Shown: piece after piece, positions 17,936-27,982 of the stretch | Position numbering within the stretch: the stretch's first letter is position 1 | How the letters are laid out: each line of letters opens with the position of its first letter | Assembly: GCF_009832865.1 (NCBI RefSeq) | Contig: NZ_CP047130.1 | Span: forward strand, 3,534,001 to 3,598,000 | Origin: Colwellia sp. 20A7 | GTDB lineage: Bacteria; Pseudomonadota; Gammaproteobacteria; Enterobacterales; Alteromonadaceae | Reading direction: 5' to 3' | DNA length: 64,000 nt | Notes under the pieces: generated by a model | The model's input: only the letters and a program-made list of their open reading frames with translations | What the model was told of the DNA's origin: nothing | Databases searched by the model: none | Translations under genes and position numbers: made by a program

Positions 17936-19108
17936 CTATAAAGAACGATCAAATACTTGTTCTTTAATATCGGCAAAGCCTTTAATATTCAATAGTTCTG
18001 CTTTGTCTGACAGTTCACCAAAGTCTTCATGGCCAGTCGCAGAAAAATACAAACACGACAGCATAAATAATACCAACTCATCTTGCTCACTTCTTTTTCC
18101 ATTTACCTGACTAATTTTTTCTATATGGTTTAGTTGTTTAATTAAGCTGACATCAATATGCCACATTGACAACATTAATGATGATGACGAGTAAATACTA
18201 ATTTGCATAAGCTCCCTAATGTGACAATTAAGCGAGTGAAGATCAGATATCCCACGCAATGAATACAGCATTAGCTCGTGTTTATAAGCGCTTTTATGTG
18301 CAAGTAAAAATACACCAAGCAAGGCAAAAGTTAATACTTGTTCTGTTAAAGGGATATCAAACTCGACTTCTGAACTTAACGATTTACGAATGAGTTGAAA
18401 AAACTTAGGGGCAATTAAAAATATCTCACTATATTGCTCAATAATAAGAGGGTCTACATTATCTTGTAATGCATCTTTCACAGCATAAACAATAGCAAAA
18501 TTAATAACAGTATTAATGCCTAAATTTCGACTAATAGCTTCAGAAAGGTTATTAGGTGTTTTCCCGTATATCGCTTTACTGGCAAGCCCCATAATACGAG
18601 CAGAAAAAATAGCATCTTTACTCACAATTTCTACAACTCTATGTACATCAAGATCATCACTTTCTTTTGCATCCAACAACTGCTTGCAACTACTTGACAT
18701 TGGCGGTATATCTGCCGCAATCTCTATTAGTTTTTTATGGCAACTACTGTCATTGTCAACTAACGATAATACTCGAAATTGAGATGGCGTGACGCCAAAC
18801 TTTTGCCGAAAAGCACGTTCAAAAGTGGCTCTTTCGGAATAGCCGAGTTTAATAGCTAAATCATCAATTTTAATTTGTTTCGTTAATAATGTACTCACAC
18901 AAAGTTCATTTAAAAATTTACTTTGGATGAGCTTATAGCTAGTTTCTTCTTGGGAAAGTTTACGGCGAAAAGAGGTCATGCTCATGGCTAGCATAGAGGA
19001 GCATTGTTCTAACGTTAAGGAGGCTGGCAGCTCAGACTGATTAAGCAAAGAGTTAACAGACTCGGTTAATGGTAGCGTGAGTTGTGTATCATTCATCTTA
19101 TTTGGCAT
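17936..19108 (-). CDS. AraC-type HTH fused to an HDOD domain
   Basis: 390 residues. Residues about 25-120 form an AraC/XylS DNA-binding domain: LTLEQCSSMLAMSMTSFRRK (first helix-turn-helix), then KIDDLAIKLGYSERATFERA and FRQKFGVTPSQFR (second HTH and signature). Residues about 130-340 match HDOD: IPPMSSSCKQLLDAK, VEIVSKDAIFSARIMGLAS and LSEAISRNLGINTVINFAIV. The DNA-binding domain is at the N-terminus, the reverse of most AraC regulators, and HDOD as the putative sensor half is unusual. Ligand and targets are unknown. The gene is convergent with the PEP-CTERM gene. Confidence 0.8.
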   Translation of the reverse strand: MPNKMNDTQLTLPLTESVNSLLNQSELPASLTLEQCSSMLAMSMTSFRRKLSQEETSYKLIQSKFLNELCVSTLLTKQIKIDDLAIKLGYSERATFERAFRQKFGVTPSQFRVLSLVDNDSSCHKKLIEIAADIPPMSSSCKQLLDAKESDDLDVHRVVEIVSKDAIFSARIMGLASKAIYGKTPNNLSEAISRNLGINTVINFAIVYAVKDALQDNVDPLIIEQYSEIFLIAPKFFQLIRKSLSSEVEFDIPLTEQVLTFALLGVFLLAHKSAYKHELMLYSLRGISDLHSLNCHIRELMQISIYSSSSLMLSMWHIDVSLIKQLNHIEKISQVNGKRSEQDELVLFMLSCLYFSATGHEDFGELSDKAELLNIKGFADIKEQVFDRSL

Positions 19109-19170
19109 ATATTATTTAACGATAAATGGTATGTACTATCACTCTACGTTGGATAGTCATAAAAAGCAAA

Positions 19171-19199
19171 AACCCAGTGCTTAAGTAAAACACTGGGTT
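19171..19199 (-). terminator. Terminator of the DUF3083-like gene
   Basis: On the minus strand AACCCAGTG and CACTGGGTT form a nine-pair stem around an 11-base loop, followed by TTTGCTTTTT. Confidence 0.75.
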
Positions 19200-19309
19200 A
19201 AATGATACTAGTAATGCATATAGATTAATTAAGTCTAGTTATTAATCAACTCTAGTAATTAATAAGTTATAGCAATTAATAAATTATGGCAGTTATAGTT
19301 TAATGATAA

Positions 19310-20434
19310 TTATACTTGCAACATAAGATGCTGATGTATGCGAATCATAATATCATCGCTTTCTTTTTTCCAATTAACTTCATCGGCAAAAGCTTTTACT
19401 GCGCTAATCGCTTGGTTAACAAATTTACCATAATTATTATGGGTTTCATCACTTTTATCGGCAATGAAAACAATACGCAAGGTATCAACTAATTTATCTG
19501 CGTCCCAGTGTATACAGAAACGAGTTTCTGAATTATTAGGATTAATGCCAATAGAAATTAACTCACCTCGAATTTCTGCTGCTTCACTTTCATCATAACG
19601 AACAAAGGGTGATACACCATTAGCAATCAAAGCCGCTTGATTAATTTTATTGCTATTGCATGAATTTTTAAAGGCCTGCTCAATTTTTTGATAAAGCTCG
19701 GTAAAAGGCGAATCAGACAAATAATCAATATCTGTTCCTTTCAATAAGCGACGCGCCATCGGTATACTAGCAATTGCATAAGTAATTGAGGTGTGATTGC
19801 TATCAATATTTTGATTTTGACTTTCATAGCGCTCAGATATTTCTCTAAAAGTATGGCTAAGCGTATTACTCGCACCCTTTTCTTTTGCAAAAACGTCAAA
19901 GGTTAAATGCTGATGATCACGTAATTTAATTTCATTTTCAGGTAAGCCAAGGGTAGTTGAGATTTCTTTAACAGCCTGATGAACTGTATTATGAAATTTA
20001 CCCGCATTGCTTCTAAGCTCTTCACCCGTTGCTAAAAATAATACTTTTATCTTTCTTACTCGAACAGCACCATCGTAATAACCTTTAAAAGTACTGTTGT
20101 GCTGCGGACAATAAAAGAAATATGATTGTTGTTCTGTATGTAATACTCTTTGCTCGCCGCTGTATCTTACACGTACTAAGCGATTGTTGGCGACAAAGTT
20201 GACATGTGATAAATCATATTTTTCAACAACACCAAAAATCTTGTGAGATAATGTTTGATAAAAGCGTTGATACGGTTTAGCTGAGGTGTGATCAATTGCG
20301 CCGCTAATTTTCTCAATTAAGCTATCTGTTAGCGGTATTTCAGCTAAGATATATTGATTATCACGTGAATCACTTGGTAAATAAACGCGCTCGCCGGCAC
20401 GATGTTTCTTTAAAATAGATGAAGCTCTTCTCAT
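19310..20434 (-). CDS. DUF3083-like protein of unknown function
   Basis: The start is placed at the ATG at 20434 (MRRASSILKKHRAGERVY) because GGGGAGGA sits six bases before it; the upstream ATG at 20452 has no such site. The product has 374 residues, no signal peptide and no membrane segment, so it is cytosolic. Two similar stretches, KVLFLATGEELRSNAGKFHN near 145 and RIVFIADKSDETHNNYGKF near 325, followed by IKLRDHQHL and IMIRIHQHL, suggest an internal duplication of one domain. I believe it is a DUF3083 family protein of marine gammaproteobacteria, from memory only. No function is claimed. Confidence 0.7.
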   Translation of the reverse strand: MRRASSILKKHRAGERVYLPSDSRDNQYILAEIPLTDSLIEKISGAIDHTSAKPYQRFYQTLSHKIFGVVEKYDLSHVNFVANNRLVRVRYSGEQRVLHTEQQSYFFYCPQHNSTFKGYYDGAVRVRKIKVLFLATGEELRSNAGKFHNTVHQAVKEISTTLGLPENEIKLRDHQHLTFDVFAKEKGASNTLSHTFREISERYESQNQNIDSNHTSITYAIASIPMARRLLKGTDIDYLSDSPFTELYQKIEQAFKNSCNSNKINQAALIANGVSPFVRYDESEAAEIRGELISIGINPNNSETRFCIHWDADKLVDTLRIVFIADKSDETHNNYGKFVNQAISAVKAFADEVNWKKESDDIMIRIHQHLMLQV

Positions 20435-20611
20435 TTTTCCTCCCCAACACACTAATAATAGTTAAGCACATCAAAAATCTTACGTTTTCTTGTGCTTTCC
20501 TTCCTTTTACTTTTTTATTTTGCTTTAAACATCATACAATAAAAAATAATACTAATGTTACTTTTGTTGTTAAATTACGTCAAAAATATAAATAACATCT
20601 GAAGGTTTGGT

Positions 20612-20637
20612 AAGGCGTATCATTGAGGATACGCCTT
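20612..20637 (-). terminator. Hairpin after the RIO kinase gene
   Basis: AAGGCGTAT and ATACGCCTT form a nine-pair stem around eight bases, 55 bases beyond the stop. The T-run on the minus strand is absent, so it may only stabilise the transcript end. Confidence 0.5.
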
Positions 20638-20692
20638 GATATGTTTTACATAACTCTCTATTGATTGCTCTATGTAAATTATTATCTACTGA

Positions 20693-21601
20693 TTACTCTT
20701 CAACTTCATTCGCTTCGGCTATCCGTTGTATACGATCTTGCTCTTCAAGAAATGCCGCTTTTATTTCTTCGATTACGTTATCCACATCAGCAGACACTTC
20801 ACTTTCTTGAAATAGCCCGGTCAGCTGGGTCTCGAATGTTAATTCACCGCTTTCATATAAAGCCCACATTTCTTGTGCATACTTACTTAATAATAACTCT
20901 GGAGCAAATTGACCATAATAATTAGTCATGTTTTCTACATCACGTATTAACATGGCTTTAGCATTATTATTTGCCGACGCATCTACCGCTTGTGGTAAGT
21001 CAATAATAACAGGGCCATACTCATCTACTAATACATTAAATTCTGATAAGTCACCGTGAACAATACCAGCACATAACATACGTAATACATAAATCATGAC
21101 TAATTGATGATCTTCAATAGCCTGTTCTTTTGACATAACTACATCATTTAATCGAGGTGCTACATCACCAGCTTCATCAGTAACAAGCTCCATCAACAAA
21201 ACGCCATCAAAACAACCAAAAGGATGTGGTACTCTAACGCCAGCTTCAGCTAATTTATAAAGTGCCTCAACCTCAGCATTTTGCCATGATTCTTCTTGTT
21301 GATTACGACCATACTTAGAGCCTTTTTCCATGGCTCTAGAACGACGACTGTTACGACTTTTTCTGCCTTCTTGATATTGAGCAGCCTTTTTAAAACTACG
21401 CTTATTTGCTTCTTTATAAACCTTAGCACAGCGGACTTCGTCGCCACAGCGAACCATGAAAACAGTCGCTTCTTTACCACTCATCAATTGGCTAATAACT
21501 TCGTCTACTAAGCCATCATCAACAAGTGGCTGAATACGCTTGGGAGTTTTCAAAACCTTAAGCAACCTTTTGAGTATTTGATTGGTTAGCAAGGTACTCA
21601 T
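20693..21601 (-). CDS. RIO1-family serine/threonine protein kinase
   Basis: 302 residues from the ATG at 21601. Seen: the RIO nucleotide region [30 protein letters not shown] with the ATP-binding Lys near 60-75, the catalytic loop [13 protein letters not shown] near 185-197, and the metal-binding [10 protein letters not shown] near 202-211. Bacterial RIO kinases are known but little studied. The ATG has GAAGG eight bases upstream and overlaps the ybiT 3' end by 44 bases. A TTG at 21553, just after the ybiT stop, would start the protein at KTPKRIQPL like some homologues, but its ribosome site is poor. Either way the two genes are coupled. Confidence 0.88.
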   Translation of the reverse strand: MSTLLTNQILKRLLKVLKTPKRIQPLVDDGLVDEVISQLMSGKEATVFMVRCGDEVRCAKVYKEANKRSFKKAAQYQEGRKSRNSRRSRAMEKGSKYGRNQQEESWQNAEVEALYKLAEAGVRVPHPFGCFDGVLLMELVTDEAGDVAPRLNDVVMSKEQAIEDHQLVMIYVLRMLCAGIVHGDLSEFNVLVDEYGPVIIDLPQAVDASANNNAKAMLIRDVENMTNYYGQFAPELLLSKYAQEMWALYESGELTFETQLTGLFQESEVSADVDNVIEEIKAAFLEEQDRIQRIAEANEVEE

Positions 21602-23162
21602 CTAAAGAACCTTCAAAACTAACTAATTTTTTATCTTTAATATCGATAATACGTGTTGCCAAACTTGACACAAATTCACGGTCATGACTAACAAAGATTA
21701 ACGTGCCTTCAAAGTCTTTTAATGCATTATTTAATGCATCAATCGCTTCAATGTCCATATGGTTGGTAGGCTCATCCATGATTAATACATTAATATCAGC
21801 CATCATCAATCGACCAAATAATAAACGGTTCTTTTCACCACCTGAACAGTTACGTGCTTTTTTATTTGCATCATCATCAGTAAATAACATACGACCTAAC
21901 ATACCACGTACACTTAAATCGTTATGACAAGGTCTACGCCATTGCGACATCCAATCCATTAATGTTAAATCATTATCAAAAAATGAACCACTGTCTTGCG
22001 GACAATAACCTACAGCAGCATTTTCAGACCATTTAACAACGCCTTCTTTTTGTACTAATTCACCCATTAAACAACGTAATAACGTAGTTTTGCCTACGCC
22101 ATTTTCACCAATAATAGCTAATTTTGCACCGGCTTCTAATAATAAGTTACCTTTGTTAAATAAATTATCACCCTCAAAACCGTGAGCTAGATCTTCAAGC
22201 TCTAACGCTTGGCGGTGCATTTTTTTACCTGGAGCAAAGGCTATTTTTGGAGTGATACGACTTGATGACTTAACATCATCTAGCTTTATTTTATCCATTT
22301 TTTTAGCACGAGAACTCGCTTGCTTCGCTTTTGACGCATTAGCACCAAAACGGTTAACAAAATCTTGTAACTCAGCAATTTCAGCCGCTTTTTTATCATT
22401 ACCTGATAATAGTTGTTCACGTAATAAACTAGACTGCTCTAGAAAGAACTCGTAATTACCAGGGTAAATGCGTAATTCACCATAATCAATATCTGCCATG
22501 TGCGTACATACTGAATTAAGAAAATGACGATCATGTGAAATAATAATCATAGTACACTTACGTTTATTTAATTCGCCTTCTAACCAGGTGATGGTATGAA
22601 TATCCAAGTTGTTAGTTGGCTCATCAAGTAACAAAATATCAGGATTTGCAAACAACGCTTGGGCAAGTAGTACACGTAATTTCCAACCAGGCGCAACTTG
22701 TGCCATCGAACCGAAATGGAAAGACTCTTCAATACCTGCTTCTAGTAAGATTTCACCAGCGCGACTTTCGGCTGTGTAACCGTCCATCTCAGCAAATTCA
22801 CTTTCTAATTCGCCGGCACGCATACCGTCTGCTTCGCTCATTTCAGCTTGTGCGTAGATAGCATCTCTTTCTTGTTTCACTTTCCATAATGGCGCATCAC
22901 CCATGATTACAGTATCAATCACGTTGTTTTCTTCAAAAGCAAACTGATCTTGTCCCAAAGTACTTACTTTGTGGCCAGTGCTAACAGACACATTACCTGA
23001 GCTTGGCGTTAACTCACCACTTAATATTTTCATAAAAGTAGATTTTCCGCAGCCATTTGCGCCAATTAAACCGTAACGGTGTCCGTTGCCAAATTTAGCC
23101 GATATGTTTTCAAATAAAGGCTCTGCGCCAAATTGCATTGTAATGTTAGATGTAGTGATCAA
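21558..23162 (-). CDS. ybiT: ABC-F family ATPase YbiT
   Basis: 534 residues with two ABC nucleotide-binding domains and no membrane part, as in E. coli YbiT (530). Seen: Walker [10 protein letters not shown] (about 34-42) and GENGVGKTT (about 354-362), Walker [14 protein letters not shown] and [13 protein letters not shown], and the signature [15 protein letters not shown] in the second half. The start [20 protein letters not shown] aligns with YbiT. ABC-F proteins act on the ribosome, resolving stalled or poorly initiating states. Coupled to the downstream RIO kinase gene. Confidence 0.92.
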   Translation of the reverse strand: MITTSNITMQFGAEPLFENISAKFGNGHRYGLIGANGCGKSTFMKILSGELTPSSGNVSVSTGHKVSTLGQDQFAFEENNVIDTVIMGDAPLWKVKQERDAIYAQAEMSEADGMRAGELESEFAEMDGYTAESRAGEILLEAGIEESFHFGSMAQVAPGWKLRVLLAQALFANPDILLLDEPTNNLDIHTITWLEGELNKRKCTMIIISHDRHFLNSVCTHMADIDYGELRIYPGNYEFFLEQSSLLREQLLSGNDKKAAEIAELQDFVNRFGANASKAKQASSRAKKMDKIKLDDVKSSSRITPKIAFAPGKKMHRQALELEDLAHGFEGDNLFNKGNLLLEAGAKLAIIGENGVGKTTLLRCLMGELVQKEGVVKWSENAAVGYCPQDSGSFFDNDLTLMDWMSQWRRPCHNDLSVRGMLGRMLFTDDDANKKARNCSGGEKNRLLFGRLMMADINVLIMDEPTNHMDIEAIDALNNALKDFEGTLIFVSHDREFVSSLATRIIDIKDKKLVSFEGSLDEYLANQSNTQKVA

Positions 23163-23360
23163 AAGAAGTTCCTAGGTAGTGCCAACAGAGATTTAGTGCC
23201 GATTAAAATAACAAGCAGAGTCCAAATAATAAGGTCGCGTATTATACAGGAATATCTATCCAGTCTATACCCTATATTGAATTTAATTGGTTGTTTTTTC
23301 ACCTTCACCGTCAGAAATAACTTTATTCTGATTTTTATTGCTTAATCAAAGGCGAATATA

Positions 23361-24044
23361 CTATTGAGCAAGCACGTTATTAATCGTCGTTAAGGTAGCG
23401 TGATAGTCTTCATAATTAATAGGAATCTGATAATGAGCACCGTCACATTCTAATACAAGCGAAGGAAAACCTTGATTTGTTAACGCTCTCGCAAGTTGAA
23501 TTTGATGAGTTAATACTTGTTGGGTTTCTTCTGATTTAAAGTCACGAGTAAAGCGAGGTAAATCAAATGCTAGTACTGGCGGTTTATCTCCCTCACTGGC
23601 TGTTTTTTTAGTTATTTCCTGGGTTGATATACCTCTTGCTAACTCAATTAAAATCTCACTATCTGAAGGATTTAAAGCACGTAAATAATACCCTTTTTGG
23701 ATCGCTTCAATCATTTGCAATTGATAGCCTTGATTATTCGCTGCAATAACCGCTCTGCAAGCATTGTAAGTAGATCGGCGTGGCGTATTATTACGCCAAA
23801 AATCAAAATTGAACTCTGTCCCCAATTTTTTTTCAATGGTATGCCAGTGCGCCTCAATCATTTTTTGCTGATCTAGTGGCATGGGCGTATCAGAGTCTGG
23901 CGCTAAGCCACCAACAACATACTCCACTTGAATTGATTCAGGTAAATTAAGCTTCAAGGTATTCCATACTGGACGATATCCCCAACACCAGCTACACATT
24001 GGATCGTGAATATAATATAAGATTGTCTTTATTGTTGTGCTCAT
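23361..24044 (-). CDS. DsbA-family (FrnE-like) thioredoxin-fold protein
   Basis: 227 residues, no signal peptide, so a cytosolic DsbA-fold protein. The active site is C17-S-W-C20 in DPMCSWCWGYRP, followed by a helical insertion with NNTPRRSTYNACRAVIAA near 85-102 and a C-terminal thioredoxin part with QGFPSLVLECDGAHYQIP, including the cis-Pro. Close relatives are annotated as DsbA family proteins or FrnE-like oxidoreductases; a substrate cannot be assigned. It lies after the AsmA gene, separated by a terminator. Confidence 0.85.
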   Translation of the reverse strand: MSTTIKTILYYIHDPMCSWCWGYRPVWNTLKLNLPESIQVEYVVGGLAPDSDTPMPLDQQKMIEAHWHTIEKKLGTEFNFDFWRNNTPRRSTYNACRAVIAANNQGYQLQMIEAIQKGYYLRALNPSDSEILIELARGISTQEITKKTASEGDKPPVLAFDLPRFTRDFKSEETQQVLTHQIQLARALTNQGFPSLVLECDGAHYQIPINYEDYHATLTTINNVLAQ

Positions 24045-24087
24045 AGCGACTTCATACCAAATTGATTGAGTGATTATTCACAAATAG

Positions 24088-24113
24088 AAAAAACCGTATC
24101 ACTACGGTTTTTT
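24088..24113 (-). terminator. Terminator of the AsmA-family gene
   Basis: AAAAAACCGTA-TCAC-TACGGTTTTTT is a perfect 11-pair stem, 20 bases beyond the stop at 24134, with a T-run on the minus strand. Confidence 0.9.
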
Positions 24114-24133
24114 ATCAAACTTACAATACATAA

Positions 24134-26077
24134 TTAACCGAATAACTTGTTTAGTTTATCTTTAACTTTGTCTTTTACCTTATCTTTTACTTTATCTTTT
24201 ACCTCTGAACTTATATCAGGTCTTACTTTTACATCATGAAATGGACCAGAAATCTTAATCGGAATTTTAACGCCTGAACTTGCATCTTGCGCGGCTTGTC
24301 CCTGAACCGACGCGACCATTTCAGTGACTACCTGCATATTCATTTTTGTTTGAGGTAAATCGATATCGCCCGAACCTAATACACGAATAAAAGGGTTATC
24401 TAAAGATAAATCCTTAGTATTCGCTACCCCATTACTTAATATAAATGTACCTTGCAAAGCAGCAAAATCTGTTTTTTCTGCATTACTAAAATCACTATCT
24501 AAACTAACTGCGGCCAAATTACCTGACATAATATTAGTCGCACTTTTAGCAATTGCGGCTAAGTTAACACCTTTAACGGCACCATCAATAAAACTAAAAT
24601 CAAGCTCACCATTAAGCTGGCTAATAAAGTCTCGTTGACTAATACCTTTAGTAGATAAATTCCAAGATAATTGTCCTTTACCTAATAATTTATCAAAACC
24701 CACGGCATCAGTAAGTAATGGCTCTGCATTTATTTTTGCTAACTCAAACTTAGTCGTTATTTGATATGGTTTTTTATTCGTTGAAACTTCGATAACACCT
24801 GAACCTTGGCCTTCATATCCCTGAAAATCTACTAGGTTAATCGTCGCTTTACCGTTATGTGTTTTAATTGCTAATTTGTTCTCACCTAACTTAATATCTT
24901 GTACAAAAAGTTGACGTGATTGAATCTTTATATCGGCATTAATTAAACTTAAGGCAGATAGGTCTAACTCACTATCATCCCATACTAAGGGTTCACTCTT
25001 AGTTTCGGCCTTATCATTATTAGACGCTGCTTGTTCAGCTATCGCACTTTCAGGCAAGTATGGATTAAGATCTAATATGCCTAAATCAATATTACCGTTA
25101 ACCATTAATGGCTCAGATAATGTTATATCAGCCAAACCAGTAAAGGCTAATTTATCAAGATCTACCGCGATATCATTTAGCGTGAGCTTATTATTAGCAA
25201 AATGCATACTTGTTGCTAAAGAAAATTGATTAAATGCCTCTTCTTTAGCTTCCAATGGCATACCTTGCCACTGTAGTAATGCCTTAACTGAATCACCTGA
25301 AATTGATAACTTTCCACTAATGTCCTGACCTTGCTCTTTAATTTCACCTTCATAGTTAACATTAGCAAGCTCAGATAGTAACGCGAGCTTTATAGTAAAC
25401 GGTTGGTTATTAATAGCTTCTGCGGGTGTGGTAACACTTGATTCCAGTTCAAACACTTTATCCATATAACGGATACTACCTGAGACATGAAGGGGTTGCT
25501 TTAATGATGGTAGTAAAACGGCAAGATCTAATTGGTCAATAATCTGCGTTGTTTTATTTTGATGATCTAGCATAGTCAGCTTACCGCCTTGAATTTCGAC
25601 TTGCCCAAGACTAATATCGAAATTTTCAGGCAAAGTAACGGCTGTTGCTTTATCTTTGCTTGTGCTTTGCTCACTTGTACCACTATCGGCAATATCAAAC
25701 TGCCAATTAGCTTTTCCTTTAGCCGACGTTTCTAACAAAATATTGGGGTTAACGATGACAAATTTATCGACATTTAACTCCCCTGAGAATATTGATAGCC
25801 AGGGTATATGAATATTCAGCTGATCAAGCGTCGCCATATCAGGTCTTGAACCATCTGAAGCATTAGCAAAGCGCACATTATTAAGAACCAGAGATAATGA
25901 CGGGAAAAAGCTTAATTCTTTATCTCCATCTACCGATAAAGAACGACCCGTTGATTCTTCTACTTTTATACTAACTTGCTTAACAATATCTTCTGTCGAT
26001 ATTAACTGTGTAGCGGCTACAATCAATAAAGCCATGATAACTACTATTACTGCTATTATTTTTATGAATATTCGCAT
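24134..26077 (-). CDS. AsmA family protein
   Basis: 647 residues, close to the 617 of E. coli AsmA. An N-terminal anchor (IKIIAVIVVIMALLIVAATQL, residues 5-25) is followed by VEESTGRSLSVDGDKELSFFP and LVLNNVRFANASDG, the AsmA N-terminal domain. The AsmA C-terminal domain (about 440-600) has GKGQLSWNLSTKGISQRDF and LDFSFIDGAVKGVNLAAIA. Family members are periplasmic bridges thought to move phospholipid to the outer membrane or tune its assembly. The last 25 residues are a (KVKD)n repeat encoded by a 12-bp tandem repeat and ending KLFG. Confidence 0.88.
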   Translation of the reverse strand: MRIFIKIIAVIVVIMALLIVAATQLISTEDIVKQVSIKVEESTGRSLSVDGDKELSFFPSLSLVLNNVRFANASDGSRPDMATLDQLNIHIPWLSIFSGELNVDKFVIVNPNILLETSAKGKANWQFDIADSGTSEQSTSKDKATAVTLPENFDISLGQVEIQGGKLTMLDHQNKTTQIIDQLDLAVLLPSLKQPLHVSGSIRYMDKVFELESSVTTPAEAINNQPFTIKLALLSELANVNYEGEIKEQGQDISGKLSISGDSVKALLQWQGMPLEAKEEAFNQFSLATSMHFANNKLTLNDIAVDLDKLAFTGLADITLSEPLMVNGNIDLGILDLNPYLPESAIAEQAASNNDKAETKSEPLVWDDSELDLSALSLINADIKIQSRQLFVQDIKLGENKLAIKTHNGKATINLVDFQGYEGQGSGVIEVSTNKKPYQITTKFELAKINAEPLLTDAVGFDKLLGKGQLSWNLSTKGISQRDFISQLNGELDFSFIDGAVKGVNLAAIAKSATNIMSGNLAAVSLDSDFSNAEKTDFAALQGTFILSNGVANTKDLSLDNPFIRVLGSGDIDLPQTKMNMQVVTEMVASVQGQAAQDASSGVKIPIKISGPFHDVKVRPDISSEVKDKVKDKVKDKVKDKLNKLFG

Positions 26078-26261
26078 AATTTATTTAATTCTCGCTGAGT
26101 TGGGAATAACTTTAATCAAATTGGTATTACTATAGTAAAACTGCGTACTGAAGTCAGCGATTAAAATGAAATAATGTATTTCTACCAACTTAAGCATTCG
26201 TGATTAAATGATTATCTCTCTTTATCTAGTAAGTTTCTTATCAATGTATAGTGAGGAATGA

Positions 26262-27095
26262 TTACCAATGAATAGGATCAACTTGATAATACTGCTTTAA
26301 TTGTTGGTATAATTTTGGATGCTCAGCAGAAAACTGTTGTGCTTTTTCGAAGAAGACCTCACTGGCAACAGCAAAAAATTCAGCTGGGTTTGTAGCACCA
26401 TAATAATCAAAAATTGACGGCGTTCCAGTCGCCACATTATTTTTCAATTGTTCAAATTGTGCAGAAAAAACATCAGACCAACACTGGTAATTCTGACCTT
26501 TTTCTAAAATAGGCGCACCATTAGCATGGCCGTTTTCCTGATCTAATTGATGAGCAAATTCATGAATAACAACGTTATGACCATCATCAGGTATTTTTGC
26601 ACCATCAATGGTATCTTGCCAAGATAAAACCACTTTACCATAGTCCCATGACTCACCCGCTAAAACCGTTTTTTGCGTAAATTGTACGCCACTGACATCC
26701 TTGCTTTGTTGATTTTTAACAAAAGCACGAGGGTAGACAAGTATCGTTTGTAATTTAGGATAAAAATCAGTTTTTCTATTAAGTAACAATAAACAAGCTT
26801 GAGCTGCAACCGTTACCCTGATCTCATCTGTTATATCAACACCGTTACAGCCAATAAAGTTTTTCTCAGCCAAAAAGACCTGAATGTGCTGTTTAAGCTG
26901 TAACTGCAAGTCAGCTGGCATTTGCCTAAAGTAAGGCATTCTTTGTTGGATTATTTTTCGCCACTCTTTTTTAAATGGCATGCTTGCTATTTTATTACGT
27001 TGATAATCACGCCAATAAGGCTTACCTACTGAGTAACCTATAAGTAAGACACCAATAAGAATTGGTAATAAATAAGACAACATAATGAAATACAA
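26262..27095 (-). CDS. mtfA: Zinc-dependent peptidase MtfA
   Basis: 277 residues against 265 in E. coli MtfA (YeeI). Seen: the metallopeptidase motif HEFAHQLDQENG (HExxH variant with the two zinc His, about residues 176-187), and PAEFFAVASEVFFE near 237-250, the third-ligand helix. Unlike E. coli it begins with a hydrophobic segment (MLSYLLPILIGVLLIGYSVG) that looks like a membrane anchor. In E. coli MtfA binds the repressor Mlc and so affects ptsG; whether that holds here is unknown. Divergent from the secreted orphan. Confidence 0.88.
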   Translation of the reverse strand: MYFIMLSYLLPILIGVLLIGYSVGKPYWRDYQRNKIASMPFKKEWRKIIQQRMPYFRQMPADLQLQLKQHIQVFLAEKNFIGCNGVDITDEIRVTVAAQACLLLLNRKTDFYPKLQTILVYPRAFVKNQQSKDVSGVQFTQKTVLAGESWDYGKVVLSWQDTIDGAKIPDDGHNVVIHEFAHQLDQENGHANGAPILEKGQNYQCWSDVFSAQFEQLKNNVATGTPSIFDYYGATNPAEFFAVASEVFFEKAQQFSAEHPKLYQQLKQYYQVDPIHW

Positions 27096-27291
27096 TGAAT
27101 GGTTTTACTATGAGATTGGTACAAAAGAGCTAAATATCAAGCAGTCCAGCAATAAATTAGGTTTAATAATAAAATTTACAAATAACAGTTAGGAGTAAAT
27201 AAAAGAAAAACAGGACTAATTCAAAAGCACTTGTTGTTATAGAATCGATTCTTTATAGTAGCTCACTTGTATGAATTAAAAGGAATAGATT

Positions 27292-27909
27292 ATGTTTACA
27301 ACGTTAGGAAAATCATTACTAAAAGCGACTTTTACATTAGTATTAATACAACAAAGCGCCCTTGCAAATATAGCGGAAGCACCGCTTGTTTCAATCAAGT
27401 CTCATGATGACTATTTCACTAATATTAGCCAATATTGTGGACAAGCGTTTGAAGGAAAAGTTACTGAAGATAACTCAAACAGTGATAGTTTTGCCAATAA
27501 AAAGCTTGTTATGCATGTACGCAAGTGTACTGATTCTGAGCTTCAAATACCGTTTCATGTTGGTGACGACGCATCAAGAACATGGATTATCACGAAAACA
27601 GGTTCGGGTTTATCGTTAAAGCATGATCATCGCCACAAAGATGGAACCAACGATGCTTCAACTATGTATGGCGGTCATACAGTAGATGCTGGTTGGTCTG
27701 AAGTACAATCCTTCCCTGCCGATCAATACTCTAAAGAGCTTTTTGTAAAGCAAGGTATTCCTCAATCGGTAGGTAACACATGGCAAATGTTTATTTATCC
27801 AAAGCAATTTACTTATAGATTAATTAGAGATGGTAGAGAGTTTAGAGTCGACTTTGATTTATCTAAGCCTATCACTCCACCTGCTGTACCTTGGGGTTAT
27901 AAAGATTAA
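27292..27909 (+). CDS. Secreted protein of unknown function
   Basis: 205 residues with a signal peptide (cleavage near SALA, residue 25). The mature part has only two cysteines (CGQAFEGKV and VRKCTDSELQIPFHVGDD), His-rich LKHDHRHKDGTNDASTMYGG in the middle, and a conserved-looking end (FTYRLIRDGREFRVDFDLSK). I do not recognise a named family. AAAAGGAATAG before the ATG is a good ribosome site, and a strong terminator follows, so it is a monocistronic gene. Confidence 0.75.
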   Translation: MFTTLGKSLLKATFTLVLIQQSALANIAEAPLVSIKSHDDYFTNISQYCGQAFEGKVTEDNSNSDSFANKKLVMHVRKCTDSELQIPFHVGDDASRTWIITKTGSGLSLKHDHRHKDGTNDASTMYGGHTVDAGWSEVQSFPADQYSKELFVKQGIPQSVGNTWQMFIYPKQFTYRLIRDGREFRVDFDLSKPITPPAVPWGYKD

Positions 27910-27922
27910 TAATAGCGATAAA

Positions 27923-27956
27923 AAAAGGGCTAAAATAAGATTATTTTAGCCCTTTT
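27923..27956 (+). terminator. Strong terminator of the secreted orphan gene
   Basis: GGGCTAAAATAA and TTATTTTAGCCC pair perfectly over 12 bases, extended by AAAA/TTTT, with a short loop. Confidence 0.9.
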
Positions 27957-27982
27957 CACTACTATCAATGTTTATAGCAAGC

